From Alsobacter metallidurans (GTDB lineage: Bacteria > Pseudomonadota > Alphaproteobacteria > Rhizobiales > Beijerinckiaceae): a stretch of 64,000 bases of DNA. Numbering within the stretch: the first letter of the stretch is position 1; each line of letters opens with the position of its first letter. Both the position numbers and the translations under genes were made by a program. Where the stretch lies: assembly GCF_014636935.1 (NCBI RefSeq), contig NZ_BMES01000001.1, positions 1,431,782-1,495,781 on the forward strand, in the 5' to 3' direction. Positions 53,093 through 64,000 of the stretch are shown piece after piece. The notes below the pieces were generated by a model, which searched no databases, was not told the origin of the DNA, and saw only the letters and a program-made list of their open reading frames with translations.

Positions 53093-53860
53093 TCACACCG
53101 AGGCGGTCAGCCCTCCATCGACCATCAGCATGTGCCCGTTCACAAAGTCGGACGCCGACGAGGCCAGAAAGATCGCCGCGCCGACCAACTCGTCGAGCTT
53201 GCCCCAGCGCCCGGCGGGAGTCCGCCCGCACAGCCAGGCGCTGAACTCGGGATTGTTGACCAGCGCGGCGTTCAGCGGCGTATCGAAATAGCCCGGCCCG
53301 ATCGCGTTGACCTGGATGTTGTGCTTGGCCCATTCGGCGGCGAGGCCGCGCGTCATCAGCTTCACAGCGCCTTTCGTGGCCGTGTAGGGCACAATGGTGG
53401 GGCGGCCGAGCTCGCTTTGCACGGATCCGATGTTGATGATCTTGCCGCTGCGGCGCTCGATCATTCTTTTGCCGACCGACCGGGACGCAAAAAACGCGCT
53501 GTCCACATTGGTGCGGAAGATGTCCCGCCAGGCGTCGTCCGGAAAGTCTTCGGCGGGCGCCCGGTGCTGCTTGCCGGCATTGTTGATCAGAATGTCGATC
53601 GGGCCAATCTCGGCCTCGACGCGCGCCACCGCGGCCTCGATGGCGGCCGGATCGGTGACGTCGAACACGCTTGCTGACGCGTTCAGCCCCTCGTTCGAGA
53701 GGCTTTCGACAGCTTGCGCCAGTTTGGCCGCATCGCGGCCATTCAGGACTACCCGCGCCCCTGCGCGGCCGAGGCCGGCCGCAAGGGCATAGCCGATCCC
53801 CTGGCTGGAGCCCGTGACCAGGGCAATGCGGCCGGTAAGGTCGAACAGCGAAAGGGACAT
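53093..53860 (-). CDS. SDR family oxidoreductase, gluconate 5-dehydrogenase-like
   Basis: 255 residues. TGSSQGIG (16-23), the NNAGKQHR block and catalytic Y159/K163 (YTATKGA) are intact, and the NAIGPGYFDTPLNAALVN loop resembles gluconate 5-dehydrogenase (IdnO/Gno). It would interconvert gluconate-like acids and their 5-keto forms. The ATG at 53860 has a GGAG upstream on the minus strand. It is paired with the SMP-30 lactonase and divergent from the ABC transporter. Confidence 0.88.
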   Translation of the reverse strand: MSLSLFDLTGRIALVTGSSQGIGYALAAGLGRAGARVVLNGRDAAKLAQAVESLSNEGLNASASVFDVTDPAAIEAAVARVEAEIGPIDILINNAGKQHRAPAEDFPDDAWRDIFRTNVDSAFFASRSVGKRMIERRSGKIINIGSVQSELGRPTIVPYTATKGAVKLMTRGLAAEWAKHNIQVNAIGPGYFDTPLNAALVNNPEFSAWLCGRTPAGRWGKLDELVGAAIFLASSASDFVNGHMLMVDGGLTASV

Positions 53861-54079
53861 CAAAGCTCCAGGAAATGAGGCGGCGAAAGTGTCGATTAAT
53901 GCGCACGGTATGAGGATGCCTGCGACGGAGCAACGGCTTCGGCCGCGGAGGCGCTCCGCATTCCACGGCTGCCGACATCGTTTGTCGGCCTCGACGCCGG
54001 AGCGTGGATCGGACTAGCATGCGCCCCAACGGGCTTGCGCGATGCAAAACGCGCCGGGCCTGCACGAGAGGGGATTTCG
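53861..54079. promoter_or_regulatory. Divergent control region between SDR/lactonase and ABC transporter
   Basis: A 219-bp gap. GCCGACA-TCGTT-TGTCGGC (53971-53989) is a perfect 7-bp inverted repeat, and GCGGAG-GCG-CTCCGC (53945-53959) is a second one 11 bp away. They sit about 90-135 bp upstream of the transporter start and similarly upstream of the SDR start, a good place for an operator shared by both units. No regulator gene is adjacent and the binding protein is unknown. Confidence 0.4.
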
Positions 54080-55588
54080 ATGACGTTCGACCGCAGGCTT
54101 TTCCTTGGCGGCTCGCTTGCGACTCTGTTGGCGGCGGGAGCGATCGCCGGCCTGACTGGCCCGGTTCTCGCCGCAGCCCGCAAGGACGTGATCATCGGCG
54201 TTCGCCTCGAGCCGCCTCACCTCGACCCCACCGCGGGCGCGGCCGCGGCCATCGGCGAGATCGTTTACGCCAACGTCTTCGAGGGCCTGACCCGAGTCGA
54301 TCGCACTGGCGCGACGAAGCCGGCTTTGGCCGAAAGCTGGACGATCTCGGAGGACGGCAAGACTTATACGTTCAAGCTGCGCGCTGGCGTGACCTTTCAC
54401 GACGGCGCGCCTTTCGACGCAACGGTGGCCAAGTACAACCTGGACCGTGCCAGGGCGCCGGACAGTGTGAACCCGCAAAAGGGCGTCTTCGCGCCGATCG
54501 AGACTGTCGAGGCCGTCGATCCCGTGACTCTGAAAGTCACCCTGAAGCAGCCGACCGGCAACTTTCTGTTCGGCTTGGGCTGGCCCGCATCGGTGATGCT
54601 GTCGCCAACTTCCGCGGCGGACGCCAAGACCAAGCCGATCGGCACCGGCCCGATGAAGTTCGTGAACTGGGCCAAGGGCTCAAGCGTCGAGCTCGGCAAG
54701 AACGATCGCTACTGGGGAACGCCGATCAAGATCGAGAAGGCCGTGTTCAAGGTGATCGGCGACGCGTCTGCCTCCTTCGCGGCCCTGATGGCGGGGGACA
54801 TCGACGCTTATCCGCTTTATCCCGCGCCCGAGACGCTGGACCAGTTCCGCGCTGACCCGCGCTTCAAGGTCGTGGTCGGTTCCACCGAGGGCGAGACGAT
54901 CGTCGCGCTGAACAATGGCCGCAAGCCCTTCGACGACGTGCGCGTGCGTCGCGCGGTGTCACATGCGGTGGATCGCAAGCTGGTGATCGACGGCGCCATG
55001 TTCGGGCTGGCGAAGCCCATCGGCTCGCACTTCGCGCCGCAGAACGCCGGCTATGTCGACCTCACCGGCAAATACCCGCACGATGTCGCCAAGGCGAAGG
55101 CGCTGCTCAAGGAGGCGGGCGTCGCCGAGGGCACGAAGCTTCGCCTTGTTCTCCCGCCGCCGGATTACGCTCGGCGCAGCGGCCAGATCATCGCCGCGCA
55201 ACTCAAGGCGGTGGGGCTCGATGTTGAGATTGTCCCGATGGAATGGGCCCAGTGGCTCTCGGACGTGTTCAAGGGCAAGAACTTCGACATGACGATCATC
55301 TCGCATGTCGAGCCGCTCGATCTCGATATCTACGCCCGGGACGACTACTACTTTGACTACAAGAGCCCTGCCTACCGGGCGATCTATGCGGAATTGGCCG
55401 CCACCGTAGACCAGGAGAAACGCCTCTCTCTCTACCGCAAGGCGCAGGAACGGATCGCCGAAGACGCCGTGAACGTGTTTCTGTTCATGCTGCCTAAGAC
55501 GGGCGTCTGGAACGCGGACCTGCAGGGGCTGTGGGAAAACGCGCCCATCCCGGCCAACGACCTCACCGAAGTGAGCTGGAAAGGGTGA
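54080..55588 (+). CDS. ABC transporter substrate-binding protein (SBP family 5)
   Basis: 502 residues. The N terminus MTFDRRLFLGG has a twin-arginine motif (R5-R6) and a hydrophobic stretch ending at ARKDV near residue 33, so Tat export is likely. The mature protein is a family 5 peptide/opine/nickel-type solute-binding protein (PALAESWTISEDGKTYTFKLR and VRRAVSHAVDRKLV). Such proteins bind peptides but also glycosides and opines. Permease and ATPase genes follow in order. Confidence 0.93.
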   Translation: MTFDRRLFLGGSLATLLAAGAIAGLTGPVLAAARKDVIIGVRLEPPHLDPTAGAAAAIGEIVYANVFEGLTRVDRTGATKPALAESWTISEDGKTYTFKLRAGVTFHDGAPFDATVAKYNLDRARAPDSVNPQKGVFAPIETVEAVDPVTLKVTLKQPTGNFLFGLGWPASVMLSPTSAADAKTKPIGTGPMKFVNWAKGSSVELGKNDRYWGTPIKIEKAVFKVIGDASASFAALMAGDIDAYPLYPAPETLDQFRADPRFKVVVGSTEGETIVALNNGRKPFDDVRVRRAVSHAVDRKLVIDGAMFGLAKPIGSHFAPQNAGYVDLTGKYPHDVAKAKALLKEAGVAEGTKLRLVLPPPDYARRSGQIIAAQLKAVGLDVEIVPMEWAQWLSDVFKGKNFDMTIISHVEPLDLDIYARDDYYFDYKSPAYRAIYAELAATVDQEKRLSLYRKAQERIAEDAVNVFLFMLPKTGVWNADLQGLWENAPIPANDLTEVSWKG

Positions 55589-55613
55589 GCCGGGGATCCA
55601 GGCCTCCCCCACC

Positions 55614-56561
55614 ATGCTGAGCTTTGCGCTTCGCCGCATGATCGCCCTTCTGGTCACCTTGGCGGTCGCGACCGTCTTGGTGTTCACCGTACTGGAGGTC
55701 CTGCCGGGCGACCCCGCGCAGGTGATGCTCGGCACGGAGGCGCGGCCCGATACCCTGGCGGCGCTGCGTGACAAGCTGGGCCTGAACCAGCCCGCGCCAG
55801 AACGTTATCTCCATTGGGTTGCCGGCCTCGTCACCGGCGACCTCGGCGTCAGCTACACCTACGCGACGCCGGTTGCAGAGCTTGTCCGCGACCGCCTCGC
55901 CGTCAGCCTGCCGCTGGCCGTGTTCGCCCTGGCGCTGACGACGCTGATCGCCATCCCGCTCGGCGCCTGGGCGGCCGCGAGGCGCAACAGCGCCGTCGAC
56001 GTCGGCGTCATGGCGGCCACGCAGATTGGCATTGCCGCGCCCAACTTCTGGCTAGCTATGCTCCTGGCGCTGTTGTTTGCGATCACGCTGCGATGGCTCC
56101 CGGCTGGCGGCTTCCCCGGCTGGAGCGCCGGGCCGTGGCCGGCGCTGCGGGCGTTGATCCTTCCCGCCGTGGCGCTCGCGCTCCCACAAGCCTCCATCCT
56201 CGCCCGCGTCATGCGTTCCTCGCTGCTGGACACGCTGGGGGATGATTACGTCCGCACGGCCCGCGCCAAGGGGTTGAGCGCCGGCCAGGCCTTGCGCCGC
56301 CACGCGCTGCGCAACGCCATGATCCCGGTGCTCACCATCATGGGTCTCCAGTTCTCGTTTCTACTGGCCGGGACGATCATCATCGAGAACGTGTTCTACC
56401 TGCCGGGCCTCGGCCGCCTCGTTTTCCAGGCCATCAACCAGCGCGACCTGATCGTGGTGAAGAGCGTCGTCATGCTCCTCGTCGCCAGCGTCATCGTGGT
56501 CAATTTTCTCGTGGACGTCGCCTATGCGGCCGTCGACCCGCGCTTGCGGAGGCGGGGGTGA
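55614..56561 (+). CDS. ABC transporter permease (DppB/OppB type)
   Basis: 315 residues with six membrane segments; N-terminal MLSFALRRMIALLVTLAVAT and the OppB-type TPN region. The coupling (EAA) loop is DYVRTARAKGLSAGQALRRHALRNAM. It forms the channel with the next gene's product. It starts 25 bp after the binding-protein gene; its stop overlaps the next start (GTGA at 56558-56561). Confidence 0.94.
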   Translation: MLSFALRRMIALLVTLAVATVLVFTVLEVLPGDPAQVMLGTEARPDTLAALRDKLGLNQPAPERYLHWVAGLVTGDLGVSYTYATPVAELVRDRLAVSLPLAVFALALTTLIAIPLGAWAAARRNSAVDVGVMAATQIGIAAPNFWLAMLLALLFAITLRWLPAGGFPGWSAGPWPALRALILPAVALALPQASILARVMRSSLLDTLGDDYVRTARAKGLSAGQALRRHALRNAMIPVLTIMGLQFSFLLAGTIIIENVFYLPGLGRLVFQAINQRDLIVVKSVVMLLVASVIVVNFLVDVAYAAVDPRLRRRG

Positions 56562-57424
56562 GCGTATCGTTCGGCGCATCACGCACGGCTGACGGATGGC
56601 AGTTTCGCGCGCTGCGCCATCCGAGTTTCCTTGCCGGTGCAGTGCTGACCGCTCTCGTCATGACGATCGCGGCGGTGTCGCTTCACTGGACCCCCTGGGA
56701 TCCGACGGCGATCGACATCCCGGCAAAATTTCAGCCTCCGTCGACGGCCCACTGGTTCGGGACCGACCAGTTCGGCCGCGACGTGCTGGCGATGATCATG
56801 CGCGGCGCCGTGACGTCAATCGCGGTGTCGATCTTCGCAGTGGGCCTTGGCGCAGGCGTCGGAGTGCCGCTTGGCCTTCTGGCCGCCCAGCAACGCGGTT
56901 TCGCCGACCAGGCGATCATGCGCGCCAGCGACTTCGTGTTCGCGTTTCCGGCGCTCCTCATTGCCATCATGCTGCGCGAGGTCTTCGGCCCAGGCGCGAC
57001 CAACGCCGTCGTGGCGATCGGCATCTTCAACATCCCGGTTTTCGCCCGCGTAGCCTATGGGGCGGCTCTGCCTCTGTGGACTCGGGATTTTGTGCTTGCG
57101 GCGCGCGTCGCCGGCAAGGGCTTGGTGCGCATCACGGTCGAGCACATCCTGCCCAACATGGTCAGTCTCGTGATCGTGCAGGCCACCATCCAACTCTCGC
57201 TGGGGATCCTCGCCGAAGCGGCGCTGTCCTATGTCGGTCTTGGCGTCCAGCCGCCCGCACCGAGTTGGGGCCGCATGCTGAACGAGGCGCAAACTCTCAT
57301 GGGGCTCGCGCCGCGGCTGGCGTTGATCCCCGGCTTCGCCATCATCGTGACCGTGCTCGGCCTGAACCTGCTGGGCGATGGCCTGCGGGACATCTTCGAT
57401 CCGCGCCTCGCCCGGGAACGCTGA
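56558..57424 (+). CDS. ABC transporter permease (DppC/OppC type)
   Basis: 288 residues from a GTG overlapping the previous stop. The OppC N-terminal segment carries FRALRHPSFLAGAVL, and a middle FGTDQFGRDVLAMIMRGAVTS motif is diagnostic. The EAA loop is DFVLAARVAGKGLVRITVEHILPNM. It pairs with the DppB-type permease. The stop is followed one base later by the GTG of the fused ATPase gene. Confidence 0.94.
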   Translation: MSVSFGASRTADGWQFRALRHPSFLAGAVLTALVMTIAAVSLHWTPWDPTAIDIPAKFQPPSTAHWFGTDQFGRDVLAMIMRGAVTSIAVSIFAVGLGAGVGVPLGLLAAQQRGFADQAIMRASDFVFAFPALLIAIMLREVFGPGATNAVVAIGIFNIPVFARVAYGAALPLWTRDFVLAARVAGKGLVRITVEHILPNMVSLVIVQATIQLSLGILAEAALSYVGLGVQPPAPSWGRMLNEAQTLMGLAPRLALIPGFAIIVTVLGLNLLGDGLRDIFDPRLARER

Positions 57425-57425
57425 G

Positions 57426-59063
57426 GTGGCGCTGCTCGACATCCAGGGCCTCAGCCTCTCGATCAACGGCGCGCTCATCCTGCAAGACGTCTCGCTGGCG
57501 ATCGAGCCTGGCGAAACTCTGGGCCTCGTGGGCGAGTCAGGCTCCGGCAAGTCGATGACCGCACTCAGCGTCATGCGCCTCCTGCCGCGGGGCGCCCAAA
57601 CAAACGGTTCGATCCGTTTCGATGGGCAGGACCTCGCCGCTCTTCCCGAACCGGACATGTGCAGGATTCGGGGCCGCCGCGTCGGTATGATCTTCCAGGA
57701 GCCTATGACGGCCCTGAACCCGCTCAAGACCGTCGGCGATCAGGTCGCCGAGGGCTTCGTCCTGCATCTGCGCCTAACCCGGGCGGAGGCCGCGCGCCGC
57801 GCTCAGGCTGTTCTGGAGCGTGTCGGCCTGCCCGCAACCGAGATCTCGCTGGGGCGATACCCGCACGAGTTGTCCGGCGGACAGCGTCAGCGAGTCGTGA
57901 TCGCGATGGCGGTAGCGCTGGCCCCACCACTCCTGATTGCAGACGAGCCGACCACTGCGCTGGACGTCACCACGCAGGCGCAGATCCTGAAGCTGCTGCG
58001 GGAACTCATCCGCGAAAATGGGTCGAGCCTCTTACTCATTACGCACGATCTCTCGGTCGTGAACGCCATGGCGGACCGGGTCGCAATCATGCGAGCCGGC
58101 GAGATCGTGGAGCAGGGCAGGGGAGGAGGCCTGTCTGGGGCGATAACGCACCCTTACGCGAAGGCCTTGCTGAACGCATCCAGCCTGCCGCCGAGGGTGA
58201 CGTCGGCGGCTGCGCCGACCTCTCGGCCGATCCTTGAGGTCAAGAACCTGGTCCGCGCCTACGCGCTGCCGCGTCGCAGCCTGTTCCGAGCGGCCCCGCG
58301 CCGGCTCGCCGTCGACAATGTCAGCTTCACTGTTGCAAAGGGCGAGAGCCTCGGCCTCGTCGGCGAGTCGGGATGCGGGAAGTCCACCACTGCCCGCGCG
58401 ATCCTGGCGCTCGAGGCCGTGCAGGGCGGCTCGATCGCGTTTGCCGGCCAGGATACGTCGAAGCTTCGTGGAGCCGAAATGGCCGCGTTCCGTCGCCGGG
58501 TGCAGATGGTCTTTCAGGATCCATATGGGTCCTTCGATCCCAGGCACAAAGCGGGCCGCATTGTCGGCGAACCGCTGCGCCTCCTCGGCCGGGAATGCGA
58601 TCCCCAAAGCGCCCGACGGCGCGTGGACGAAGCGTTGACCGAAGTCGGCCTTGATCCCGCGGACGCCGACAAGTACCCGCACGAGTTCTCCGGAGGGCAG
58701 CGCCAGCGGCTGGCGATCGCCCGAGCGCTGATCACGCGGCCGGACCTGATCGTGCTCGACGAGCCCGTGTCGGCGCTCGACGTCTCGGTGCGTGCACAGG
58801 TGCTGAAGCTGCTCACAGAACTTCAGAAACGACTCGGCCTGACCTACCTCTTCATCTCGCACGATCTCGCGGTGGTGCGCGCCATCACGGACCGTGTCCT
58901 GGTGATGCGGGCCGGCAAAGTCGTGGAGGCGGGTCCGACCCCGAAGGTTCTCGGCGCGCCGGAGCATCCCTACACGCGCGAGCTGGTCGCAGCGTCGCTC
59001 CACCTCGACGCGATCCTGAGCGAGCGAACCGCCGCCAGCTTGCCCGATGCGGCCGGCTGCTAA
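57426..59063 (+). CDS. Fused ABC transporter ATPase (DppD-DppF type, two nucleotide-binding domains)
   Basis: 545 residues. First domain: Walker [11 protein letters not shown], signature LSGGQRQRV, Walker [13 protein letters not shown]. Second domain: Walker [11 protein letters not shown], signature [12 protein letters not shown], Walker [13 protein letters not shown]. Both domains are complete and the order matches a DppD-DppF fusion. I placed the start at GTG 57426, giving [15 protein letters not shown]; the longer frame from 57378 overlaps the permease. It powers the transporter encoded upstream. Confidence 0.93.
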   Translation: MALLDIQGLSLSINGALILQDVSLAIEPGETLGLVGESGSGKSMTALSVMRLLPRGAQTNGSIRFDGQDLAALPEPDMCRIRGRRVGMIFQEPMTALNPLKTVGDQVAEGFVLHLRLTRAEAARRAQAVLERVGLPATEISLGRYPHELSGGQRQRVVIAMAVALAPPLLIADEPTTALDVTTQAQILKLLRELIRENGSSLLLITHDLSVVNAMADRVAIMRAGEIVEQGRGGGLSGAITHPYAKALLNASSLPPRVTSAAAPTSRPILEVKNLVRAYALPRRSLFRAAPRRLAVDNVSFTVAKGESLGLVGESGCGKSTTARAILALEAVQGGSIAFAGQDTSKLRGAEMAAFRRRVQMVFQDPYGSFDPRHKAGRIVGEPLRLLGRECDPQSARRRVDEALTEVGLDPADADKYPHEFSGGQRQRLAIARALITRPDLIVLDEPVSALDVSVRAQVLKLLTELQKRLGLTYLFISHDLAVVRAITDRVLVMRAGKVVEAGPTPKVLGAPEHPYTRELVAASLHLDAILSERTAASLPDAAGC

Positions 59064-59140
59064 GCGGCCGGAACCGCGCGTCGTCCGAACCAGTGGCGCG
59101 GCGGATCCAGGGCGGCTAGCCTCGCCCAAAGGATTGCGCA

Positions 59141-59851
59141 ATGCAGACGACCTCCCGGTTGACCACGATCGGCTTCGATGCCGACGACACGCTCTGGCAC
59201 AACGAGCGCTTCTACCGACTCACGGAGGACCGGTTTGCGGGGCTGCTGGCCGAACATGCCGAGCCCGGCGACATCAAGGCGCGCCTGCTCGAGGCCGAGA
59301 AGCGGAACTTGCGGATTTATGGGTTTGGCATCAAGGGCTTCACGCTGTCGATGATCGAGACCGCGATCGAGATCACGCACGAGCGTGTTCCGGGCGGGAT
59401 CATCGCGCAAATCCTGGCGGTCGGGCGGGACATGCTTGCGCACCCCGTGGACACCCTGCCGCATGCGCGCGAAACGCTCGAAGCGCTCGCCGGGGGTTTT
59501 CGTCTCGTTCTGATCACCAAGGGCGACCTGTTTGATCAGGAGCGGAAACTCGCCGCGTCCGGCTTGGGCGAATTGTTTGACGCTGTGGAGATCGTGAGCG
59601 ACAAGACGGTCGAGACCTATACGCGTATCTTTACACGCCACGGCGACGGGCCGGCGCGAAGCATGATGGTCGGGAACTCGGTCAAATCGGACATCCTGCC
59701 GGCGATCGCGGCAGGCGCTTGGGCGGTTCACGTGCCGCACGACCTCACCTGGGAATACGAGCACGCGCATCCGCCGGAAGCGAACGCGAATTATCGACGC
59801 ATCGAGGATCTCGGCGGCTTGCTGGCGATCGTGTCGGAACTCGCGGACTAG
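59141..59851 (+). CDS. HAD family hydrolase
   Basis: 236 residues. HAD motif I is GFDADDTLWHN (D13 and D15), motif II LVLITKGD, motif III K in VSDKTVETY, and motif IV MVGNSVKSDILPA. A helical cap lies between motifs I and II. It is likely a small-molecule phosphatase of the YjjG/Gph-like group; the substrate is unknown. It follows the ABC operon by 77 bp in the same direction and may be co-transcribed. Confidence 0.9.
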   Translation: MQTTSRLTTIGFDADDTLWHNERFYRLTEDRFAGLLAEHAEPGDIKARLLEAEKRNLRIYGFGIKGFTLSMIETAIEITHERVPGGIIAQILAVGRDMLAHPVDTLPHARETLEALAGGFRLVLITKGDLFDQERKLAASGLGELFDAVEIVSDKTVETYTRIFTRHGDGPARSMMVGNSVKSDILPAIAAGAWAVHVPHDLTWEYEHAHPPEANANYRRIEDLGGLLAIVSELAD

Positions 59852-59914
59852 GGCCTCGGACGCCAACCTGCCGCGCTGGCGAGAGCCGCCGGCCGAGGCT
59901 TTATGGTCAGGCTG

Positions 59915-61327
59915 TCACATGCCCCGCCGCGGCTCGCTCAGCTTGTCCCACCCGAACGCCGCCTCGAATGCGCGCGCCGCGCGCAACACGAGCGCATCCG
60001 CGCCGTAGGGGCCGACGATCTGCAGGCCTATCGGCAACCCGTCGGCCGTGAAGCCGCAGGGCACGGTGGCGGCTGGCTGCTGCGTGATGTTGAAGGGGTA
60101 CGTGTAAGGCGTCCAGCGCGTCCAATCCGTCCCGAACCGCCCATCCGCAGGCGTAAGCCGGCCGGCTTCGAAAGCGCTCGTGGCCAGCGTAGGCGTGAGC
60201 AGAAGATCGAAGCGCTCGTGGTAACGCGCCATTGTGCTCGCGAGCGCATTGCGCTGGTACAGAAAAGCGTCGGCATACTGTGCGCCGGAGATGCGCGCGC
60301 CGAACTCGGCCGCCTCGACGAGTCCGGGGTCAATCAGCGTGCGCTGTTCAGCCGCAAAGGGCTCGAGGGCCAATGCCGCTCCCGCCGACCATAAGGTCGT
60401 GAGCGTCTCGAGCGGATCGTGAAAGCCAGGGTCGGAGGCCTCCACGATCGCGCCCAACTCAGCGAAGCGCAGCGCCGCCTTTTCAGCGCTTTCCTCGACC
60501 TCCGTATCCAATCGCCGCACATAGCCAAGGCGCGGCGACCAGCCGATGCGCAGACCCCGCACCCCGTCGGCAAGGCCGATGCGGTAGTCGGGCGGAGGCG
60601 CCGTCATGGCGGTCATGTCCCGCTTGTCCGGCTGGCCAATTACGCCCAGCGCCAGCGCACTGTCCTCGACGGTCCGGGTCAACGGCCCGACATGGGCCAG
60701 GAAGCCCATCACGGAGATCGGATACGCCGGCACCCGGCCATAGCTCGCCTTGATGCCGAACACGCCCGTGAAGGCGGCTGGGATACGGATCGAACCGGCC
60801 CCGTCCGTGCCGATGTGAATGCAACCAATATTCAGCGCCGCGCACGCCGCTGCGCCGGACGACGACCCTCCGGGCGTGCGGTCGAGCTTCCAGGGATTTC
60901 GGGTGATCCCGGTGAGCGGTGAATCGCCCAGGCCCTTCCAACCAAACTCCGGCATGCAGGTCTTGCCGAGGAACACGGCCCCGGCTTGGCGCAGGCGCGC
61001 CACCGCGGGCGCGTCCTCGTCCGCCGGCGCTTTCGAGGTCACGGCCGAGCCCTTGAAGTTCGTCCAGCCCTTGACCGCAATGTTGTCCTTGATGGTGGTG
61101 GGCACGCCGTCCACGGGACCGCAGGGTTCGCCTCGATTCCACCGATCTTCCGACGCCCGTGCCATGGCGAGCGTGGTCTCGTCGTCCCCGCCGCAGAAGG
61201 CGTTTACGGCCGGCTCGTGCCGTGCCTTCCGGGCAATCGCATCCCGTGCAACCTCGACCGGCGATAGCGTCTTGCGCCGGTAATGCTGCAGCAGCTCAAC
61301 GGCGGTCAAATCGGCGATCTCGGGCAT
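59915..61327 (-). CDS. Amidase (amidase signature family)
   Basis: 470 residues. The Ser-cisSer-Lys triad lies in TTIKDNIAVKG (K80), GGSSSGAAA (S155/S156) and GTDGAGSIRIPA (S179). It belongs to the GatA/6-aminohexanoate-type amidase signature family, usually cytoplasmic, hydrolysing carboxamides; the substrate is unknown. Start at 61327 follows GGAGAG on the minus strand. It converges on the HAD gene and may process a product imported by the ABC transporter, which is speculation. Confidence 0.92.
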   Translation of the reverse strand: MPEIADLTAVELLQHYRRKTLSPVEVARDAIARKARHEPAVNAFCGGDDETTLAMARASEDRWNRGEPCGPVDGVPTTIKDNIAVKGWTNFKGSAVTSKAPADEDAPAVARLRQAGAVFLGKTCMPEFGWKGLGDSPLTGITRNPWKLDRTPGGSSSGAAACAALNIGCIHIGTDGAGSIRIPAAFTGVFGIKASYGRVPAYPISVMGFLAHVGPLTRTVEDSALALGVIGQPDKRDMTAMTAPPPDYRIGLADGVRGLRIGWSPRLGYVRRLDTEVEESAEKAALRFAELGAIVEASDPGFHDPLETLTTLWSAGAALALEPFAAEQRTLIDPGLVEAAEFGARISGAQYADAFLYQRNALASTMARYHERFDLLLTPTLATSAFEAGRLTPADGRFGTDWTRWTPYTYPFNITQQPAATVPCGFTADGLPIGLQIVGPYGADALVLRAARAFEAAFGWDKLSEPRRGM

Positions 61328-61396
61328 GACGCTCTCCGGGCGGGGAGGGTCATCGAAACGCAAGCAGCCAGCCGTTGCAACGGCTGATTAAGACCC

Positions 61397-63391
<1,995 letters not shown>

Positions 63392-63553
63392 GGACACTCT
63401 CCGGGCAGGGTCGTTACGCTCATTCATGCCGCAGCCTATGCCGGGCCGACGTGGCGGTGAAGTGACGAACTCGCGGCGTCGTTCAGGCCACGCGCGGCAG
63501 CCTCTCGACACGAGCCCCGAAGCCGGGCACATCGGCTCAGGGGAGTGCGCCAC

Positions 63554-64000
63554 ATGACCACACAACCGGATCGCGCCTGGGTCGAAGCCGCCATCACGGC
63601 CATCGAGGCGGATTTCACACGCTCGGCCGACACGCATCTTCATCGCGTGCCGATCCCGGGAGCGCCCGGCGTCGTGCTCTATCTCAAGGACGAGTCCACG
63701 CATCCTACCGGGAGCCTCAAGCACCGATTGGCGCGCTCTCTGTTCCTTTATGCGCTGTGCAACGGCTGGGTCGGCCCGCACTCCACCATCATCGAGGCTT
63801 CCAGCGGCTCCACGGCCGTGTCCGAGGCTTATTTCGCCCGCATCCTCGGCCTGCGCTTCATCGCCGTGATGCCGCGGACGACCTCGCCGGAAAAGGTTGC
63901 CCAGATCGCGTTCCATGGCGGTGAGAGCCATTTCGTCGACAGTCCGGCCCAGATGTACGAAACCAGCGCGCGCCTCGCGGCCGAGCTTGGCGGACACTAC
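63554..64000 (+). CDS. PLP-dependent cysteine-synthase-family protein, partial (cut by window end)
   Basis: 149 codons from ATG 63554 run open to the last base of the window; the frame continues beyond. The pyridoxal-phosphate Lys lies in [11 protein letters not shown] (K56), and [20 protein letters not shown] is the phosphate-binding-type loop. [19 protein letters not shown] also belongs to the Cds1-like subgroup of cysteine synthase-family lyases, which may make or break down L-cysteine. Only the N-terminal half is visible. Divergent from cpdB. Confidence 0.85.
   Translation, partial: MTTQPDRAWVEAAITAIEADFTRSADTHLHRVPIPGAPGVVLYLKDESTHPTGSLKHRLARSLFLYALCNGWVGPHSTIIEASSGSTAVSEAYFARILGLRFIAVMPRTTSPEKVAQIAFHGGESHFVDSPAQMYETSARLAAELGGHY

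Overview
This is a GC-rich chromosomal window from an alphaproteobacterium, most likely a member of the Hyphomicrobiales (Rhizobiales). The evidence is gene-transfer-agent (GTA) type tail genes, a ccmIEFH - degP - response regulator/kinase - glnE - PAS-kinase block whose order I recall from rhizobia, a membrane-bound PuuD-type urate hydroxylase, and an inositol cluster with an iolC-DUF2090 fusion. The genus cannot be fixed from the sequence. I see no tRNA, rRNA, CRISPR array or insertion sequence. Gene density is high and many start and stop codons overlap.

Layout. (1) 1-8.9 kb: the distal part of a GTA/prophage tail cluster (DUF2460 gp12, DUF2163 gp13, NlpC/P60 gp14 and a frame-disrupted gp15), then a DUF2793 protein and a GH108 endolysin that continues in frame into a holin-like segment. 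Two copies of a 141-bp palindromic repeat bracket ydcH and gp12-15. (2) 9.0-25.7 kb: a PepSY protein with an OmpR-type two-component pair, cytochrome c maturation genes ccmIEFH, a convergent aquaporin, DegP, a second two-component pair, glnE, and a PleC/DivJ-like PAS kinase on the opposite strand. (3) 25.9-32.9 kb: pepN, fdhD, gloA, an aldose epimerase, a YihV-like PfkB kinase and a GntR/UTRA regulator, followed by 624 bp without a convincing gene. (4) 33.6-42.6 kb: a UPF0324 exporter, then a nearly complete purine-degradation run (uraH, xdhABC, two deaminases, puuD, uraD) leading from guanine or hypoxanthine to allantoin. (5) 42.6-52.1 kb: myo-inositol catabolism (iolG divergent; SDR, iolC-DUF2090, iolD, iolE, iolB), continuing into an aldolase/kinase pair of the OtnC/OtnK (four-carbon acid sugar) type. 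(6) 52.1-59.9 kb: an SMP-30 lactonase and a gluconate-dehydrogenase-like SDR, divergent from a Dpp/Opp-type ABC transporter and a HAD hydrolase. (7) 59.9-64.0 kb: an amidase, a Tat-exported cyclic-nucleotide phosphodiesterase/nucleotidase, and the start of a PLP-dependent cysteine-synthase-family gene cut by the window edge.

The regions most worth a second look are the repeat-bracketed tail module with its frameshifted gp15, the endolysin-holin read-through ORF, the OtnC-like aldolase that appears to lack two key residues, the YihV-like kinase neighbourhood, and the gene-poor stretch at 33 kb. I did not find a clearly new defence or mobile system.
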